Assembly (NCBI RefSeq): GCF_028890115.1
Contig: NZ_JARCJD010000004.1
Location: forward strand, 164,869-228,868
Direction: 5' to 3'
From: Phaeobacter sp. QD34_24
Lineage (GTDB): Bacteria; Pseudomonadota; Alphaproteobacteria; Rhodobacterales; Rhodobacteraceae
Length of the DNA: 64,000 bases
In this document: in pieces, positions 1-9,435 of the stretch
Numbering within the stretch: the first letter of the stretch is position 1
Layout of the letters: every line of letters begins with the position of its first letter
Notes under the pieces: model-generated
The model's database searches: none
Seen by the model: the letters and a program-made list of their open reading frames with translations, nothing else
Told to the model about the DNA's origin: nothing
Made by a program: the position numbers and the translations under genes

Positions 1-1288
1 CCGAATGCATCCGCGCGGGCATCCGGGTGGTGTCCATGTTCCAGGCCATCAGATCGTTCATCGGCAGGTCATCCTCGCCCATCAGATAGCTGCGGATCAT
101 ATGCGACCAGATCAGATCGTTGGAGCGCAGCATCTGAAAGGCGCTCATCATCTGACCCGAATCGAGATAGCCCTGTGCCTCCATCACATCCTCCAGGAAC
201 GAGACCTGGCTTTCGTTGATGAAGAGCATCAGCTCTCCGGCTTCGCTGAAATCGGTCTGCGCGGCCAACAGGGTCATGCTGTGCAGCCGGTCATCGCCGT
301 CCCGCGCCATGGCGGCGGCGGCAATCGACAACAGCGTGCCGCCCAGGCAATAGCCGACCGTGTGCACCTTGCCCGCGCCGGTCGCCGCGCAGATGTGGTC
401 CAGCGCCGCCATCGGCCCCTGTTGCAGGTAGTCGGCCATGCCAAGCGCGGCATCCTCGGCCCCCGGGTTGCGCCAGGAAATCATGAAGACGGTGAAACCC
501 TGCTCGGTCAGGTAGCGCACCATCGAGTTTTCCGGGCTGAGATCGAGAATGTAGTATTTCATGATCCAGGCGGGCACGATCAGGATCGGTTCGGCCTGAA
601 CCGTTTCCGTGACGGCCTCGTATTGGATCAGTTCCATCAGGTGGTTGCGGTAGACCACCTTGCCCTTGCTGGTGGCCAGATCCTGCCCGACCCGCAGCTG
701 CGGCTGCGGTTTTTCCCCGGCCAGCGTCGCCTGCCAGTCCCGAAACAAGGCCGCCCCGCCGCGCATCAGGTTGCTGCCGTGCTCCTGCGCGGTGCGGGCC
801 AGGGCTTCGGGGTTGGTGAACAGGAAATTCGACGGCGCCACCGTGTCCATCATCTGGCGCATCAGGAAGGTCATCGCCCGCTCGTGCGAGGGGCTGAGGC
901 CCGGCACGTTCGAGGTGGCCTGATCGGCAAACTCCTCGGCCAGCAGGAAGCCTTGCGCGATGGATGAATAGGGCTGTTTCGACCAGGCCTCCCCGGCAAA
1001 GCGTCGATCGGGACGCTGGCTGGGGGCATGGGCCTCCTGTGCCGTTTCCTGCGCGCCCATGCCCATCCATTTCAGCCAGTTTTCCTGCGCCTTGAGCGCG
1101 AGGGAGAGCTTCTTGTCCGGCGCCAGGGCCAGATGCAAGGCCCAGTCACTGATCATGTTGACGGTCGAAACGGGGGAGGCGCCGCGGGTCAGCCGGGCGA
1201 GTTCCTTGCGCAAGATCCGGGCCTGATCGTCACTGCTGCTATCGGCCAGTGCCTTGTCGCCACTTGGCGTGTCCTTCAAATCTCTCAT
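1..1288 (-). CDS. phaC: Class I poly(3-hydroxyalkanoate) synthase, C-terminus cut by window edge
   Basis: Polymerises (R)-3-hydroxyacyl-CoA into polyhydroxyalkanoate storage granules in the cytoplasm. About 429 codons are visible, read by hand on the minus strand; the family is usually close to 600 residues, so the last third lies outside the window. The lipase-like box G-Y-C-L-G-G is present, with the nucleophile at Cys314, matching the usual position near 319. The catalytic Asp and His would lie beyond the edge. The N-terminal PhaC_N region and the segment PAWIMKYYILDL fit the family. The start is the ATG at 1288. A 320-codon open frame on the plus strand over this gene is only its shadow. 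Family call is firm. Confidence 0.95.
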   Translation of the reverse strand, partial: MRDLKDTPSGDKALADSSSDDQARILRKELARLTRGASPVSTVNMISDWALHLALAPDKKLSLALKAQENWLKWMGMGAQETAQEAHAPSQRPDRRFAGEAWSKQPYSSIAQGFLLAEEFADQATSNVPGLSPSHERAMTFLMRQMMDTVAPSNFLFTNPEALARTAQEHGSNLMRGGAALFRDWQATLAGEKPQPQLRVGQDLATSKGKVVYRNHLMELIQYEAVTETVQAEPILIVPAWIMKYYILDLSPENSMVRYLTEQGFTVFMISWRNPGAEDAALGMADYLQQGPMAALDHICAATGAGKVHTVGYCLGGTLLSIAAAAMARDGDDRLHSMTLLAAQTDFSEAGELMLFINESQVSFLEDVMEAQGYLDSGQMMSAFQMLRSNDLIWSHMIRSYLMGEDDLPMNDLMAWNMDTTRMPARMHS

Positions 1289-1453
1289 CGAAAACCCGTC
1301 GCTTGCCTTGCTGTGCCTTGGAGCTAATCCGGCAATGTGACAGGGGTGATACAATGGCGCCCTCAGGGCCGGTAAAGCAGGTTGTCAGCAGAAGAAGGCG
1401 GAAATTTCAGCACCACAGTGCAGGCAGGGTGCCAGGCATTCGAATAGCCCATG

Positions 1454-1482
1454 AAAAACGCCCGCTCCAAAAGGAACGGGCG
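1454..1482 (-). terminator. Rho-independent terminator of rpsO
   Basis: On the minus strand a CGCCCG...CGGGCG stem is closed by a short loop and followed directly by TTTTT. It lies about 30 bases past the rpsO stop codon. Confidence 0.85.
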
Positions 1483-1509
1483 CGATGCATCGAAATGCAA
1501 AGGATGCGC

Positions 1510-1779
1510 TTAGCGGCGGATGCCCAGGCGCTGGATCAGGTCCTGGTAACGGGCCTCGTCCTTGCCTTTGGTGTAGTCCAGCAGCTTACGACGCTGAGCA
1601 ACCATCTTCAGCAGACCGCGACGACCGTGGTTGTCTTTCTTGTGGGTCTTGAAGTGCTCGGTCAGGGTGTTGATGCGCGAGGTCAGAATGGCAACCTGAA
1701 CTTCGGGCGAACCGGTGTCGCCTTCTTTGGTTGCGAATTCTTTCATCAGGCGTGCTTTTTCTTCAGCAGTGATCGACAT
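1510..1779 (-). CDS. rpsO: 30S ribosomal protein S15 (uS15)
   Basis: S15 binds the central domain of 16S rRNA and helps nucleate the platform of the small subunit. The frame gives 89 residues, the standard size, starting [11 protein letters not shown] and ending [10 protein letters not shown], with the conserved GSPEVQVA segment and HxKDxHGRRGL region. The longer open frame to 1923 is rejected because the ATG at 1779 has a strong AAGGAG site just upstream. In many bacteria rpsO sits beside truB and rbfA. Here truB is upstream on the same strand, but an RTX gene and a DUF1643 gene intervene. Confidence 0.98.
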   Translation of the reverse strand: MSITAEEKARLMKEFATKEGDTGSPEVQVAILTSRINTLTEHFKTHKKDNHGRRGLLKMVAQRRKLLDYTKGKDEARYQDLIQRLGIRR

Positions 1780-1989
1780 CGGGGTCTCCTTCATAAGGTT
1801 AGAGTGGATGGCGCAGGCCGGGATGTCGTCCAGCACAGGCCCATGGAGAAATCCGCCGCGATTCCACGGCAGATGGGCGCGTATAGGAGGTTTTGCGGCA
1901 AAAAGCAAAGGAGATGTTGGCATGGCTGTTGTTTCAGTTCAGCCGCGCAGCGCACCCGCGACCGCGGCAGGCGATCCAGGGCGCGGCAG

Positions 1990-3057
1990 TCAGAGCAAGG
2001 GCAGCGTCGGGAAGGCCGGATCGTCGGTCGCCATCAGCTGGATATCCGATGGATCAAGCGGTGCCGCGCCGGTCACCCGTAGCGCTTCTTCCCCGTCAAG
2101 TCGGATGATCTGTTCGCCCGGGTTGTCCGGATTTTCTTCCACGGTGATTTCCGGTTCCGGTTCGCTGCCCGGTTCCCACAGAACGATCAACTGGTCCTCG
2201 GCCGGGTCGTAATCCACCAGATCCACCGCCACCTGGGTGTCATCCAGATCGCCAGCGATAATCTGATCCGCGCCGGCGCCTGCGGTCACGATATCCCCGG
2301 CGCCGGCAACAAGGGTATCCGCCCCATCGCCGCCATTGAGGAAATCGCTGCTGACCCCGTCATCGGCGCCCCAGACCAGATCATCACCGGTGCCGCCAAA
2401 CAGGACATCTTCCTCGGCGCCGCCGGCCAGCGTGTCATCGCCGTCATTGCCATGCAGGGAATCACGGCCCCAGCCGCCATCCAGCTGGTCGTTGCCCCGC
2501 CCGCCGTGGCCAAGGTCATCGGCACCGCCGCCGCTTAGGGTGTCATTGCCGAAATGGCCGTAAAGGCTGTCATCCCCGGCATCACCGGTCAACAGATCGC
2601 CGCCGTCCTCGCCATGCAGCAGATCGCGACCCTCGCCGCCTGCGATCGTGTCACGGCCTTCGCCGCCATGCAGGACGTCGTGACCTTCTCCGCCCTCAAG
2701 CCGATCATCCCCATCATAGCCATTGAGCTGATCGTCGCCGCCCTCTCCGGAGAGGAGATCCGCGAAATCGCTGCCGGTCAGGAGATCAATATCGTCGTCG
2801 CCCTCCAGGGTCAGCCCCTCGGGGGTGTCCTCTGTCGGGGGGGTATCCGTGCCGGTATCGCCCGTATCGGGGTCAGGGCTGTCCGGATCAGTGGTATCGG
2901 GATCCAGAAGATCTGACACCGGGGTGGTATCGCTGCCTTCATCCGAAGGCATGTCGTCGGTGTGGCTGTCATCCGCAGCATCGTCATCGCCGCTGAAATC
3001 GACAAAAACCACGCTGCCAACAGCCACGAGACCCAACAGACCGGCCAACCAGAACAT
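1990..3057 (-). CDS. Membrane-anchored RTX (hemolysin-type calcium-binding) repeat protein
   Basis: About 355 residues. An N-terminal hydrophobic stretch (roughly residues 2-20, FWLAGLLGLVAVGSVVFV) acts as an anchor or signal. It is followed by a very acidic D/S/T/P-rich linker to about residue 95, then about a dozen nonapeptides of the GGxGxDxLxG type that form a calcium-binding parallel beta roll. The C-terminal ~100 residues are acidic and beta-rich with no catalytic motif that I recognise. Start: the ATG at 3057; the longest frame begins at a TTG and only adds eight residues. Typical RTX exoproteins lack an N-terminal helix and use a C-terminal type I secretion signal, so this one may stay attached to the inner membrane. 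Function unknown. Confidence 0.8.
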   Translation of the reverse strand: MFWLAGLLGLVAVGSVVFVDFSGDDDAADDSHTDDMPSDEGSDTTPVSDLLDPDTTDPDSPDPDTGDTGTDTPPTEDTPEGLTLEGDDDIDLLTGSDFADLLSGEGGDDQLNGYDGDDRLEGGEGHDVLHGGEGRDTIAGGEGRDLLHGEDGGDLLTGDAGDDSLYGHFGNDTLSGGGADDLGHGGRGNDQLDGGWGRDSLHGNDGDDTLAGGAEEDVLFGGTGDDLVWGADDGVSSDFLNGGDGADTLVAGAGDIVTAGAGADQIIAGDLDDTQVAVDLVDYDPAEDQLIVLWEPGSEPEPEITVEENPDNPGEQIIRLDGEEALRVTGAAPLDPSDIQLMATDDPAFPTLPLL

Positions 3058-3185
3058 TACCCCACACCCCACAGCACGCAAGTCAGCATTACATCGTCTG
3101 ACAGCATCTCACAGAGCGCCCTTGCATTCAAAACAAATGGGGAACATCGGTAAACAAGATGCTACCGATGTGGGAAGCGGGGGAA

Positions 3186-3692
3186 TTACTCCCAAGGCAA
3201 AGGGGCTTGGCTGTAGGCAATATAGAGCGGGTGCTTCGGGTGACCGTGCTTGCTGAGGCCCAGGTGATGCAAAGGGCGGCCCGTCGCCCGCAGCGCGGCT
3301 TCGATTCGGGGGCCTTGATCGCGGTGGGCGCCATGGGTGCCCCAGGCGCAGATGATCCGATCCGCCCATTCGGCACCGGATAGGATCGCGGCCTCATTGC
3401 CGGGTCCTTCGGGATCCTCGGCGGCGCGCATCACGCGCGGGTCCGTGGCGCGGATGGCAAAGATATTGGTGGCGCGGAAGCCGCCGAATCCCAAGGCCCG
3501 CGCCCGCCGCTCGCAGCGTTCGATGGTGGGGTCGTTCTGCACCTCGGTCGCGGTCGAGGGGTTCAGCATCACGAACATCACCTTTGCCCCTTCGGGATCC
3601 CAGACCCGCGTCAGGCTGTAGCGATAGGTTTCGCAGTCGGAATAGACGGCGGTGGAGGGCGCATCGCCCTTGGTATGGCTGCGGGTGATCAT
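3186..3692 (-). CDS. DUF1643 domain-containing protein
   Basis: About 168 residues. The segment MFVMLNPSTAT followed by DPTIERCERRA and GFGGFRATNIFAIRATDP is characteristic of DUF1643. The biochemical role of the family is unknown. The ATG at 3692 is preferred over a TTG at 3719 that has no ribosome-binding site. It lies about 45 bases downstream of truB on the same strand and is probably co-transcribed with it. No membrane segment or signal peptide is seen. Confidence 0.8.
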   Translation of the reverse strand: MITRSHTKGDAPSTAVYSDCETYRYSLTRVWDPEGAKVMFVMLNPSTATEVQNDPTIERCERRARALGFGGFRATNIFAIRATDPRVMRAAEDPEGPGNEAAILSGAEWADRIICAWGTHGAHRDQGPRIEAALRATGRPLHHLGLSKHGHPKHPLYIAYSQAPLPWE

Positions 3693-3736
3693 GGGGCAGG
3701 GATGCCACGGCGCCCCCAAAGGGGCAAGCGCGGGCG

Positions 3737-4645
3737 TCAGAGGTTGAAAACCCGGTTCGGGTGCAGCTCACCGGATTTGTAGATGCCCACGGCAACCGGC
3801 TTGCCTTCGAAGGAGGCCCAGGCTTCGTCGCCGTATTCCACGCTTGATGCCAGCACCATGCCGGGATTGCCGTTGCGCAGGCGGGTGGCGCCTTCGGGGG
3901 TGCATTTCAGCTCGGGCAGATCAGCGAGACCTTCCTCAAGCGGGCGCAGGTGGGTGTCGAGTTCCGGTGTGCGCTGCATCCGTTCGATCTCGTCCAGCGT
4001 GAGCCCGTCGGCTGCGTCGAACGGCCCCGACCAGATCCGGCGCAGCTCCTTGACGTGGCCATGACAGCCAAGTGCTGCGCCCAGGTCGCGGGCGATGGAG
4101 CGCACATATCCACCCTTGCCGCAGGTCATCTCCAGCACAACGTGATCGGCGTCGGGACGGTCCACCAGCACCAGCTCCTCCACCCACAGGGGGCGGGCGG
4201 CGATCTCGAAATCCTCATCTCCGTCGCGGGCCAGCTTGTAGGCGCGCTGCCCGTCGATCTTCACGGCCGAGAATTTCGGCGGCACCTGCATGATCTCACC
4301 GATGAACTGGCCAAGTGCTGCCTTGATCTCCTCGTCCGAGGGGCGCGCATCGCTGCTGGCGATCACCTCGCCCTCGGCGTCGTCGGTATTGGTCGCCTGA
4401 CCCAACCGCACGGTAAAGGTATAGGCCTTCAGCGCATCGGTGATATAGGGAACCGTCTTGGTCGCCTCGCCCAGGGCCACGGCCAGAACGCCCGTCGCCT
4501 CAGGATCGAGTGTGCCCGCATGGCCGGCCTTCTTGGCCTCAAGCGCCCAGCGCACCTTGTTCACGACAGCGGTCGAGGTCAGCCCTGCGGGCTTGTCCAC
4601 CACCAGCCAGCCGGAAATATCGCGCCCCTTGCGTTTGCGTGCCAT
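3737..4645 (-). CDS. truB: tRNA pseudouridine(55) synthase TruB
   Basis: Isomerises U55 of the tRNA T-loop to pseudouridine. The 302-residue frame carries the catalytic motif [12 protein letters not shown], with the active-site aspartate at Asp47. The N-terminal [13 protein letters not shown] and the [12 protein letters not shown] motif of the TruB fold are also present. The C-terminal part (about 230-302) corresponds to the PUA-like extension. It is upstream of DUF1643 and rpsO on the same strand. Confidence 0.97.
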   Translation of the reverse strand: MARKRKGRDISGWLVVDKPAGLTSTAVVNKVRWALEAKKAGHAGTLDPEATGVLAVALGEATKTVPYITDALKAYTFTVRLGQATNTDDAEGEVIASSDARPSDEEIKAALGQFIGEIMQVPPKFSAVKIDGQRAYKLARDGDEDFEIAARPLWVEELVLVDRPDADHVVLEMTCGKGGYVRSIARDLGAALGCHGHVKELRRIWSGPFDAADGLTLDEIERMQRTPELDTHLRPLEEGLADLPELKCTPEGATRLRNGNPGMVLASSVEYGDEAWASFEGKPVAVGIYKSGELHPNRVFNL

Positions 4646-4758
4646 GCCTGTTCCCCATGATGTCGTGTGAGGCGCGCGGCGTAGCGCAGAGCGGATTGCC
4701 TGTCAATTCATCTGCACGCACTGTGTCACGAAGAGTGGTCAGACGAGCCAGAGGAGAG

Positions 4759-5297
4759 ATGCAAGTGAAGGATCGCGTAGAACTCTTGCGCAGATTGCGG
4801 GTCGAACAGTCAGCAGAGGCTCAACCCCTTTCAGGGCAAGACTTTGTTGATGCCATGGGGAGTGAGGATCCGGCACTTGGCGCGCTTGCATATGGTGTTT
4901 TGCTTGCGCCCAATGCCACGAAACGGTTTGCGCGAAGTCATCTCGTTCCAGTGTTCGACGCGGCCTTGGCGTTTCTGCTTCAGTGCATCAGGGAAGACCC
5001 GGAGGTTGGCGACAGAGATCTGCACGACAGGGGTTAAGCGCTGTTTGAGCTATCTTTTCTTTACGGCGTGCGGAGTAGATTTGGCTGTGAAGCAGAACTC
5101 GATGTGCTCTTTTGGGATCGGGTGGAGCAGTTCCTACGCGCCTACCACCCGGGTTTTTGGACGAGTTCACAACTCATTTCCTCGAAGGGCAAAGGTTGAG
5201 TAAAGACCTGCGGCAGAGGCTCAGGGCGTGGCTCGGCGATTCGGTTCTGTCGGGCTATGCGCATGATTTTGAAAGTGCGATGCAAATGCGCTTGTAG
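4759..5297 (+). pseudogene. Decayed small gene of unknown family
   Basis: A clean Shine-Dalgarno (AGGAGAG) precedes an ATG at 4759. The frame reads 92 codons to a TAA at 5035-5037. Translation of the same frame past the stop still looks like protein (LFELSFLYGVRSRFG, then DVLFWDRVEQFLRAYHPG). At the T-run near 5155-5160 the plausible reading moves to another frame (FLDEFTTHFLEGQRL) and ends at a TAG at 5295. Rejoined, it would be about 179 residues, alpha-helical and soluble. Base composition looks poorer in G+C than the flanking genes. I recognise no family. The alternative is that only the first 92-residue protein is real. Confidence in gene decay is moderate. Confidence 0.45.
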
Positions 5298-5326
5298 CTG
5301 CCCTTTCCATGCTTTGGCGATCGCAG

Positions 5327-6067
5327 TCACTCCACCACGCCCACAACCGGCCCCATGGCAAAACCCGCATCCGAGCGTCCCAGCTCAGGCGCGTGCAGGC
5401 GGGAGATGTTGCCATCGAAATACAGCGCATTGGGCAGCTTCAGGTGGTCCCGGAACAGGCTGCCGAACTGGTGAAACGTCACCGCATTGCGCGAGATGAC
5501 AAAGACCGCGCGCTGCCCGTCCGCCGAGGTGCCCACCCCGTTGCGCACGTAATAAGACGTGGAGCCAGGCAAAAAGCGCGGGTGCAGTTCCCCGTCGATC
5601 ACCAGCATCGGCCCCGATTGGGTGGCATCGCGGCAGGTGGTGCCCAGGTCGCGGAACTTGAGCGTTTCGATCACATCGGCGCGGCTGTCGTTGATGCAGA
5701 AGACGCCATTCGGCAGCAGGCCGAAATTGCCAGGGCCTGCGTTGGGTATCAGCCGCATCTCCTGCTGGCCATCCTCCACGTAAAGCCCCACCGGAGAGCG
5801 GTCCGCGTGGTACATCCCGGCATTGGTGGCGAAGGCAAGGCTTTTGCCCGCCTTGGCCAGTTCCGCCTCGATGGGGGTGAAATGGCCGTAGGGTTTGCCG
5901 TTCTCGGCGCGCAGGAACAGGCGCAACTCTTCGCGGCCCGCGTCTACCTCGCAGATGGTGTAGCGGTTGCCGTCATAAGATGCGTTGCGACATTCGACAG
6001 CGGCGGCGCTGCTGGCCCAGAAGCCCGCCAAAAGGGCAGCGCAGATGGACGCCGCCCGAAAGATCAC
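5327..6067 (-). CDS. Exported phosphodiester glycosidase-family (DUF2233/YigE-like) protein
   Basis: 246 residues with a signal peptide (hydrophobic residues 2-20, cleavage near SSAAA-VEC). The mature part has the NAGMY motif (about residues 86-90), a GLLPNGVFC segment, [11 protein letters not shown], and [10 protein letters not shown] near the end. These are the conserved blocks of the family related to the catalytic domain of the uncovering enzyme (N-acetylglucosamine-1-phosphodiester alpha-N-acetylglucosaminidase). It presumably acts in the periplasm; the substrate is unknown. Its ATG overlaps the rbfA stop by four bases (ATGA), so the two are translationally coupled. Confidence 0.8.
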   Translation of the reverse strand: MIFRAASICAALLAGFWASSAAAVECRNASYDGNRYTICEVDAGREELRLFLRAENGKPYGHFTPIEAELAKAGKSLAFATNAGMYHADRSPVGLYVEDGQQEMRLIPNAGPGNFGLLPNGVFCINDSRADVIETLKFRDLGTTCRDATQSGPMLVIDGELHPRFLPGSTSYYVRNGVGTSADGQRAVFVISRNAVTFHQFGSLFRDHLKLPNALYFDGNISRLHAPELGRSDAGFAMGPVVGVVE

Positions 6068-6459
6068 TCTTCGATGTCGCGGCGCACCGCGTCCTGGTTC
6101 AGCATCCGGCGGGTGTCATCCATCTGATCAAAGGTCTGATCCAGCTGGAAGCGCAGATCGGGGGTGAACTTGAGCCCCAGCTTCTTGCCCACCGCGCGGC
6201 GCAGCTCGCTCTTGTTGCGGGCGAGCAGCTTCAGCACATCCTCCTGCCCCTTGCCGCCCAGCGGCAGCACATAGGCGGTGGCGATCTTCAGATCCGGAGA
6301 GGTGCGCACCTCTCCGACCGTGATCGACATGCGGTTCAGCTCGGGGTCGTGGATGTCGCCGCGCGCCAGCACCTCGGACAGGGTGCGGCGGATCAGCTCG
6401 CCGACGCGCAGCTGACGTTGAGAGGGGCCGGGGCCATCATGGAATTTGTTCTTTGCCAT
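6064..6459 (-). CDS. rbfA: 30S ribosome-binding factor A
   Basis: RbfA is a KH-fold assembly factor that binds the 30S subunit during late 16S rRNA maturation. The 131-residue frame starts [21 protein letters not shown]. It contains the typical [22 protein letters not shown] region and the [17 protein letters not shown] helix. It is divergent from dapB across about 105 bases that must hold both promoters. The gene downstream overlaps it by four bases. Confidence 0.95.
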   Translation of the reverse strand: MAKNKFHDGPGPSQRQLRVGELIRRTLSEVLARGDIHDPELNRMSITVGEVRTSPDLKIATAYVLPLGGKGQEDVLKLLARNKSELRRAVGKKLGLKFTPDLRFQLDQTFDQMDDTRRMLNQDAVRRDIEE

Positions 6460-6564
6460 GGGTTCGATCTATGCCGAAAGCAGCCCTTTGCCAAGACACG
6501 TCCAAAAGGGTAGGACAAAAGCCGCAAGAAACGAAGCGCCAGCTTGGGATAAAGGATCAGGCCA

Positions 6565-7374
6565 ATGACTCATAAACCGGGTATCGTGATTACCGGAGCT
6601 TCCGGTCGCATGGGGCAGATGCTGATCAAGACCGTGCTGGACAGCGACAAGGCCACCCTGGTCGGCGCAGTCGAACGCAGCGGCCACGATTGGGTCGGTC
6701 GTGACGTGGGTGAGGCGATGGGCGGTGCGCCGGTTGGTGTCACCGTCACCGATGACGCGCTGGAGGCCTTTTCCAAGGCACAGGCGGTGATTGATTTCAC
6801 CGCGCCCGAGGCGACGCTGGAATTTGCCGCGCTTGCAGCGCAGGCCCGCGCCGTTCATGTGATCGGCACCACCGGCATGACCGATGAGCAGATCGCCCGG
6901 CTCGAACCTGCCTCGCGCCATGCCGTGATCGTGCGGGCGGGCAACATGTCTCTGGGCGTGAACCTTCTGGTTCAACTGACCAAAAAGGTCGCCGCCGCGC
7001 TGGACGAGGATTTCGATATCGAGGTGATCGAGGCGCACCATCATCATAAAGTAGATGCCCCTTCGGGCACCGCGCTGATGCTGGGTGAAGCCGCCGCCGA
7101 GGGGCGCGGCGTGAAACTCGCGGATGTTTCGGACCGGGGGCGTGACGGCATCACCGGCGCACGCAAACGCGGCGATATAGGTTTCAGCGCCATTCGCGGC
7201 GGCGACATCGTGGGCGAACATGACGTGCTGTTCGCCGCTGCCGGAGAGCGCATCGTTCTGCGCCACATGGCCACCGACCGCGCGATCTTCGCCCGTGGCG
7301 CGCTGAAAGCGGCGCTGTGGGGGCAGGACAAATCCCCGGGCGAATACGACATGATCGATGTCTTGGGGCTGTAA
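6565..7374 (+). CDS. dapB: 4-hydroxy-tetrahydrodipicolinate reductase
   Basis: NAD(P)H-dependent reduction of 4-hydroxy-tetrahydrodipicolinate in the diaminopimelate/lysine pathway, in the cytoplasm. 269 residues. The Rossmann motif GASGRMGQM is at residues 11-19. The active-site signature E156-A-H-H-H-H-K162-V-D-A-P-S-G-T-A is intact, including the catalytic His and Lys. The gene is apparently monocistronic and converges on the NIPSNAP gene ten bases after its stop. Confidence 0.98.
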   Translation: MTHKPGIVITGASGRMGQMLIKTVLDSDKATLVGAVERSGHDWVGRDVGEAMGGAPVGVTVTDDALEAFSKAQAVIDFTAPEATLEFAALAAQARAVHVIGTTGMTDEQIARLEPASRHAVIVRAGNMSLGVNLLVQLTKKVAAALDEDFDIEVIEAHHHHKVDAPSGTALMLGEAAAEGRGVKLADVSDRGRDGITGARKRGDIGFSAIRGGDIVGEHDVLFAAAGERIVLRHMATDRAIFARGALKAALWGQDKSPGEYDMIDVLGL

Positions 7375-7384
7375 GCCCCACGGC

Positions 7385-7717
7385 TCAAGGGGTCGGAGTT
7401 TCCGCGAAGCCTTCAAACCCTTCGGTTGTCTCGGCGATTGAGGCTTCGAAGTGTTCGATCATCGGCATGACGATCGGCTCCACGTCCTTTTCCCAGACGG
7501 GGCCGTCATAGAAGGCCGCCTTGATCCGCTCGCGCGCCTCCATTGATGGAAAGGCGCGCAGCCAATGCACCACGTCGGGATCCTCAAGATCGCGCATGGG
7601 CCCAAAAACCAGCATGCCAGCCGCGCGCAGGGCCGGGCGGTTCACGGTCTCGAAAAATCGGATAAACTCTTCGCGCTTGCCGGGTTTCAGGCGGTAGCGG
7701 CGGATTTCAAAGATCAT
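7385..7717 (-). CDS. NIPSNAP-family protein
   Basis: 110 residues beginning MIFEIRRYRLKPGKREEF, with a dimeric alpha/beta-barrel-like pattern ending in a V-E-P-I-V-M-P-M segment. NIPSNAP proteins are small soluble proteins of uncertain role. The start at 7717 has GGAGG at good spacing; the longer frame to 7756 lacks this support. It lies 38 bases downstream of the DUF1674 gene on the same strand and is probably in one transcript. Confidence 0.85.
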   Translation of the reverse strand: MIFEIRRYRLKPGKREEFIRFFETVNRPALRAAGMLVFGPMRDLEDPDVVHWLRAFPSMEARERIKAAFYDGPVWEKDVEPIVMPMIEHFEASIAETTEGFEGFAETPTP

Positions 7718-7755
7718 TTGGGACCTCCGGGGCTGATGAACGTCGGGTTCAGCCA

Positions 7756-7956
7756 TCAGAAATCGATGGCGATGCCCTTTTTCTCCCAGTCGCCATAGCG
7801 CGCGGGATCGGGGCCATCGCGGCCGCCCAACTCCTTGGGCAGCGGGGTCTCGGCCTCGGCGGCCTTGCGGCGTTCCTCGGCCTCGGCCAGGGCGCGCTGG
7901 GCGGCGGGGGGCAGGTCTTTGGGCGCAGGGGCCTTCGGTGTGGTCTCGTCGCTCAT
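7756..7956 (-). CDS. DUF1674 protein (SDHAF4-like succinate dehydrogenase assembly factor family)
   Basis: 66 residues: a charged, Ala/Pro-rich N-terminus, then the conserved C-terminal block KELGGRDGPDPARYGDWEKKG with a final IDF. That block defines DUF1674, whose mitochondrial member SDHAF4 assists flavoprotein assembly of succinate dehydrogenase. A role in complex II assembly here is inferred from family only. The ATG at 7956 is chosen; the upstream extension has no family similarity. Divergent from rsmB. Confidence 0.85.
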   Translation of the reverse strand: MSDETTPKAPAPKDLPPAAQRALAEAEERRKAAEAETPLPKELGGRDGPDPARYGDWEKKGIAIDF

Positions 7957-8056
7957 CGCGGGTTCCTTTATACTCAGCCCATGATATACGCCCCTGTCCG
8001 GCGGGAACAAGTCACCGCCGGTGGTCCCCAAGTCGCCAGAGAAAGCCAGAACCCCG

Positions 8057-9331
8057 ATGTCCGACAAAACCCCCGATCCGCTTCAGGCCCGCAAATCCGC
8101 GATCTACCTTCTGGATCAGGTGCTGGGCGAGGGGCGGCTCTTGGCGGAATGCTATGCCGCGGGGGCGCTGGAGAGGCTTGCCCCCGAAGAGCGTGCACGG
8201 GCGCAGCGATTGGCGGTCGAGACCCTGCGCAGCTTGGAGCGGGCAGACCGGGTGTTGCAGAAACACCTGAAGAAGACGCCGCCGCTGACGGTGATGAATG
8301 CGCTGCGCCTTGGCACGGTCGAACTGTGTTCGGGTGGCGCGGCGCATGGGGTGGTGAACGCGATGGTGACGATCGTCTCGAAGCATCGCCGCCATGGGCA
8401 ATTGAAGGGCATGGTCAACGCGGTCTTGCGCAGGGTGGCCGAGAAGGGACCGGCGGAATGGGCAAAGCTGCGCACGCCGCGCCTGCCGAACTGGCTGCGC
8501 AAACCGCTGGTGCAGGCCTGGGGCGCCGAGGCGATGTTGGGGATCGAGGCCGCGCATTTTGCAGGTGCGCCGCTGGATATCACCGGCAAACCCGGCGCGG
8601 ATCTCTCGGCCCTGGGCGGTGAGATGCTGCCAACCGGATCGGTGCGGTTGACGGAGGCCGGTCAGGTCTCGGCCCTGCCGGGCTATGCGACCGGGGATTG
8701 GTGGGTGCAGGACGCGGCGGCAGCCCTGCCTGCGCGGATGATCAACGCGCAACAGGGCGAGCGGGTGCTTGATCTTTGTGCAGCGCCCGGTGGCAAGACC
8801 ATGCAGATGGCGGCAGCGGGCGCGCAGGTCACCGCAGTGGATGCCTCGGCGGGGCGGATGGAGCGGCTGCAGGAGAACCTGTCGCGCACCGGCCTCAGCG
8901 CCGATCTGATCGTCGGCGATGCACTGGAACAGACCGGCCAGTTCGACGCGGTGCTGCTGGATGCGCCCTGCTCGGCCACCGGCACCATCCGTCGCCACCC
9001 GGATCTGCCCCATGCCAAGGACGGCAGTGAATTCGGCGCCTTGATAGAATTGCAGGCGCAGATGCTGGCCCATGCCTGGACCTTGGTCAAACCCGGCGGG
9101 CGCATGGTCTTTTGCACCTGTTCGCTGCTGCCGGACGAAGGCGAATGCCAGGTTGAGGAGGCGCTGGATATGTTCCCCGAGATGACAGCGGATCGCACCT
9201 GTTTCGAGGGGCTTGGTGTCGATCCTGCCTGGATCACCGAAGAGGGCGGCCTGCGCCTGCGTCCCGACTATTGGGCGGATCGCGGCGGCATGGATGGCTT
9301 CTATATGGCGCTTTTGCGCAAGGCCGCCTGA
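8057..9331 (+). CDS. rsmB: 16S rRNA (cytosine-967-C5)-methyltransferase family protein RsmB
   Basis: Methylates C5 of a cytosine in 16S rRNA using SAM. 424 residues. The N-terminal ~135 residues form the NusB-like RNA-binding domain. From about residue 236 comes the methyltransferase domain, with the SAM loop LDLCAAPGGKTM, the catalytic LDAPCSATG (about residue 300) and the second cysteine in CTCSLLPDE (about residue 353). The ATG at 8057 matches the family N-terminus; a GTG 36 bases upstream is less likely. It is followed by a heparinase-fold gene and purH on the same strand. Confidence 0.95.
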   Translation: MSDKTPDPLQARKSAIYLLDQVLGEGRLLAECYAAGALERLAPEERARAQRLAVETLRSLERADRVLQKHLKKTPPLTVMNALRLGTVELCSGGAAHGVVNAMVTIVSKHRRHGQLKGMVNAVLRRVAEKGPAEWAKLRTPRLPNWLRKPLVQAWGAEAMLGIEAAHFAGAPLDITGKPGADLSALGGEMLPTGSVRLTEAGQVSALPGYATGDWWVQDAAAALPARMINAQQGERVLDLCAAPGGKTMQMAAAGAQVTAVDASAGRMERLQENLSRTGLSADLIVGDALEQTGQFDAVLLDAPCSATGTIRRHPDLPHAKDGSEFGALIELQAQMLAHAWTLVKPGGRMVFCTCSLLPDEGECQVEEALDMFPEMTADRTCFEGLGVDPAWITEEGGLRLRPDYWADRGGMDGFYMALLRKAA

Positions 9332-9435
9332 TCAATTCTCGCCCATGGGGCGCAGCCGGGCTATTCTTCGGTGACTTGGACAATGGGCCGGGTTATGCTG
9401 CGACCAAAACGCCAATGGCGTGAGGCGGAAAGAGC

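Noticed and set aside
5..967. 320-codon plus-strand ORF at the left edge
   Set aside because: It is antisense to phaC, whose minus-strand translation gives clear PhaC motifs; the plus reading has no recognisable pattern.
7365..7379. GGGGCT-GTA-AGCCCC hairpin at the dapB stop as a terminator
   Set aside because: Stem is good but no T-run follows on either strand, and it overlaps the stop codon.
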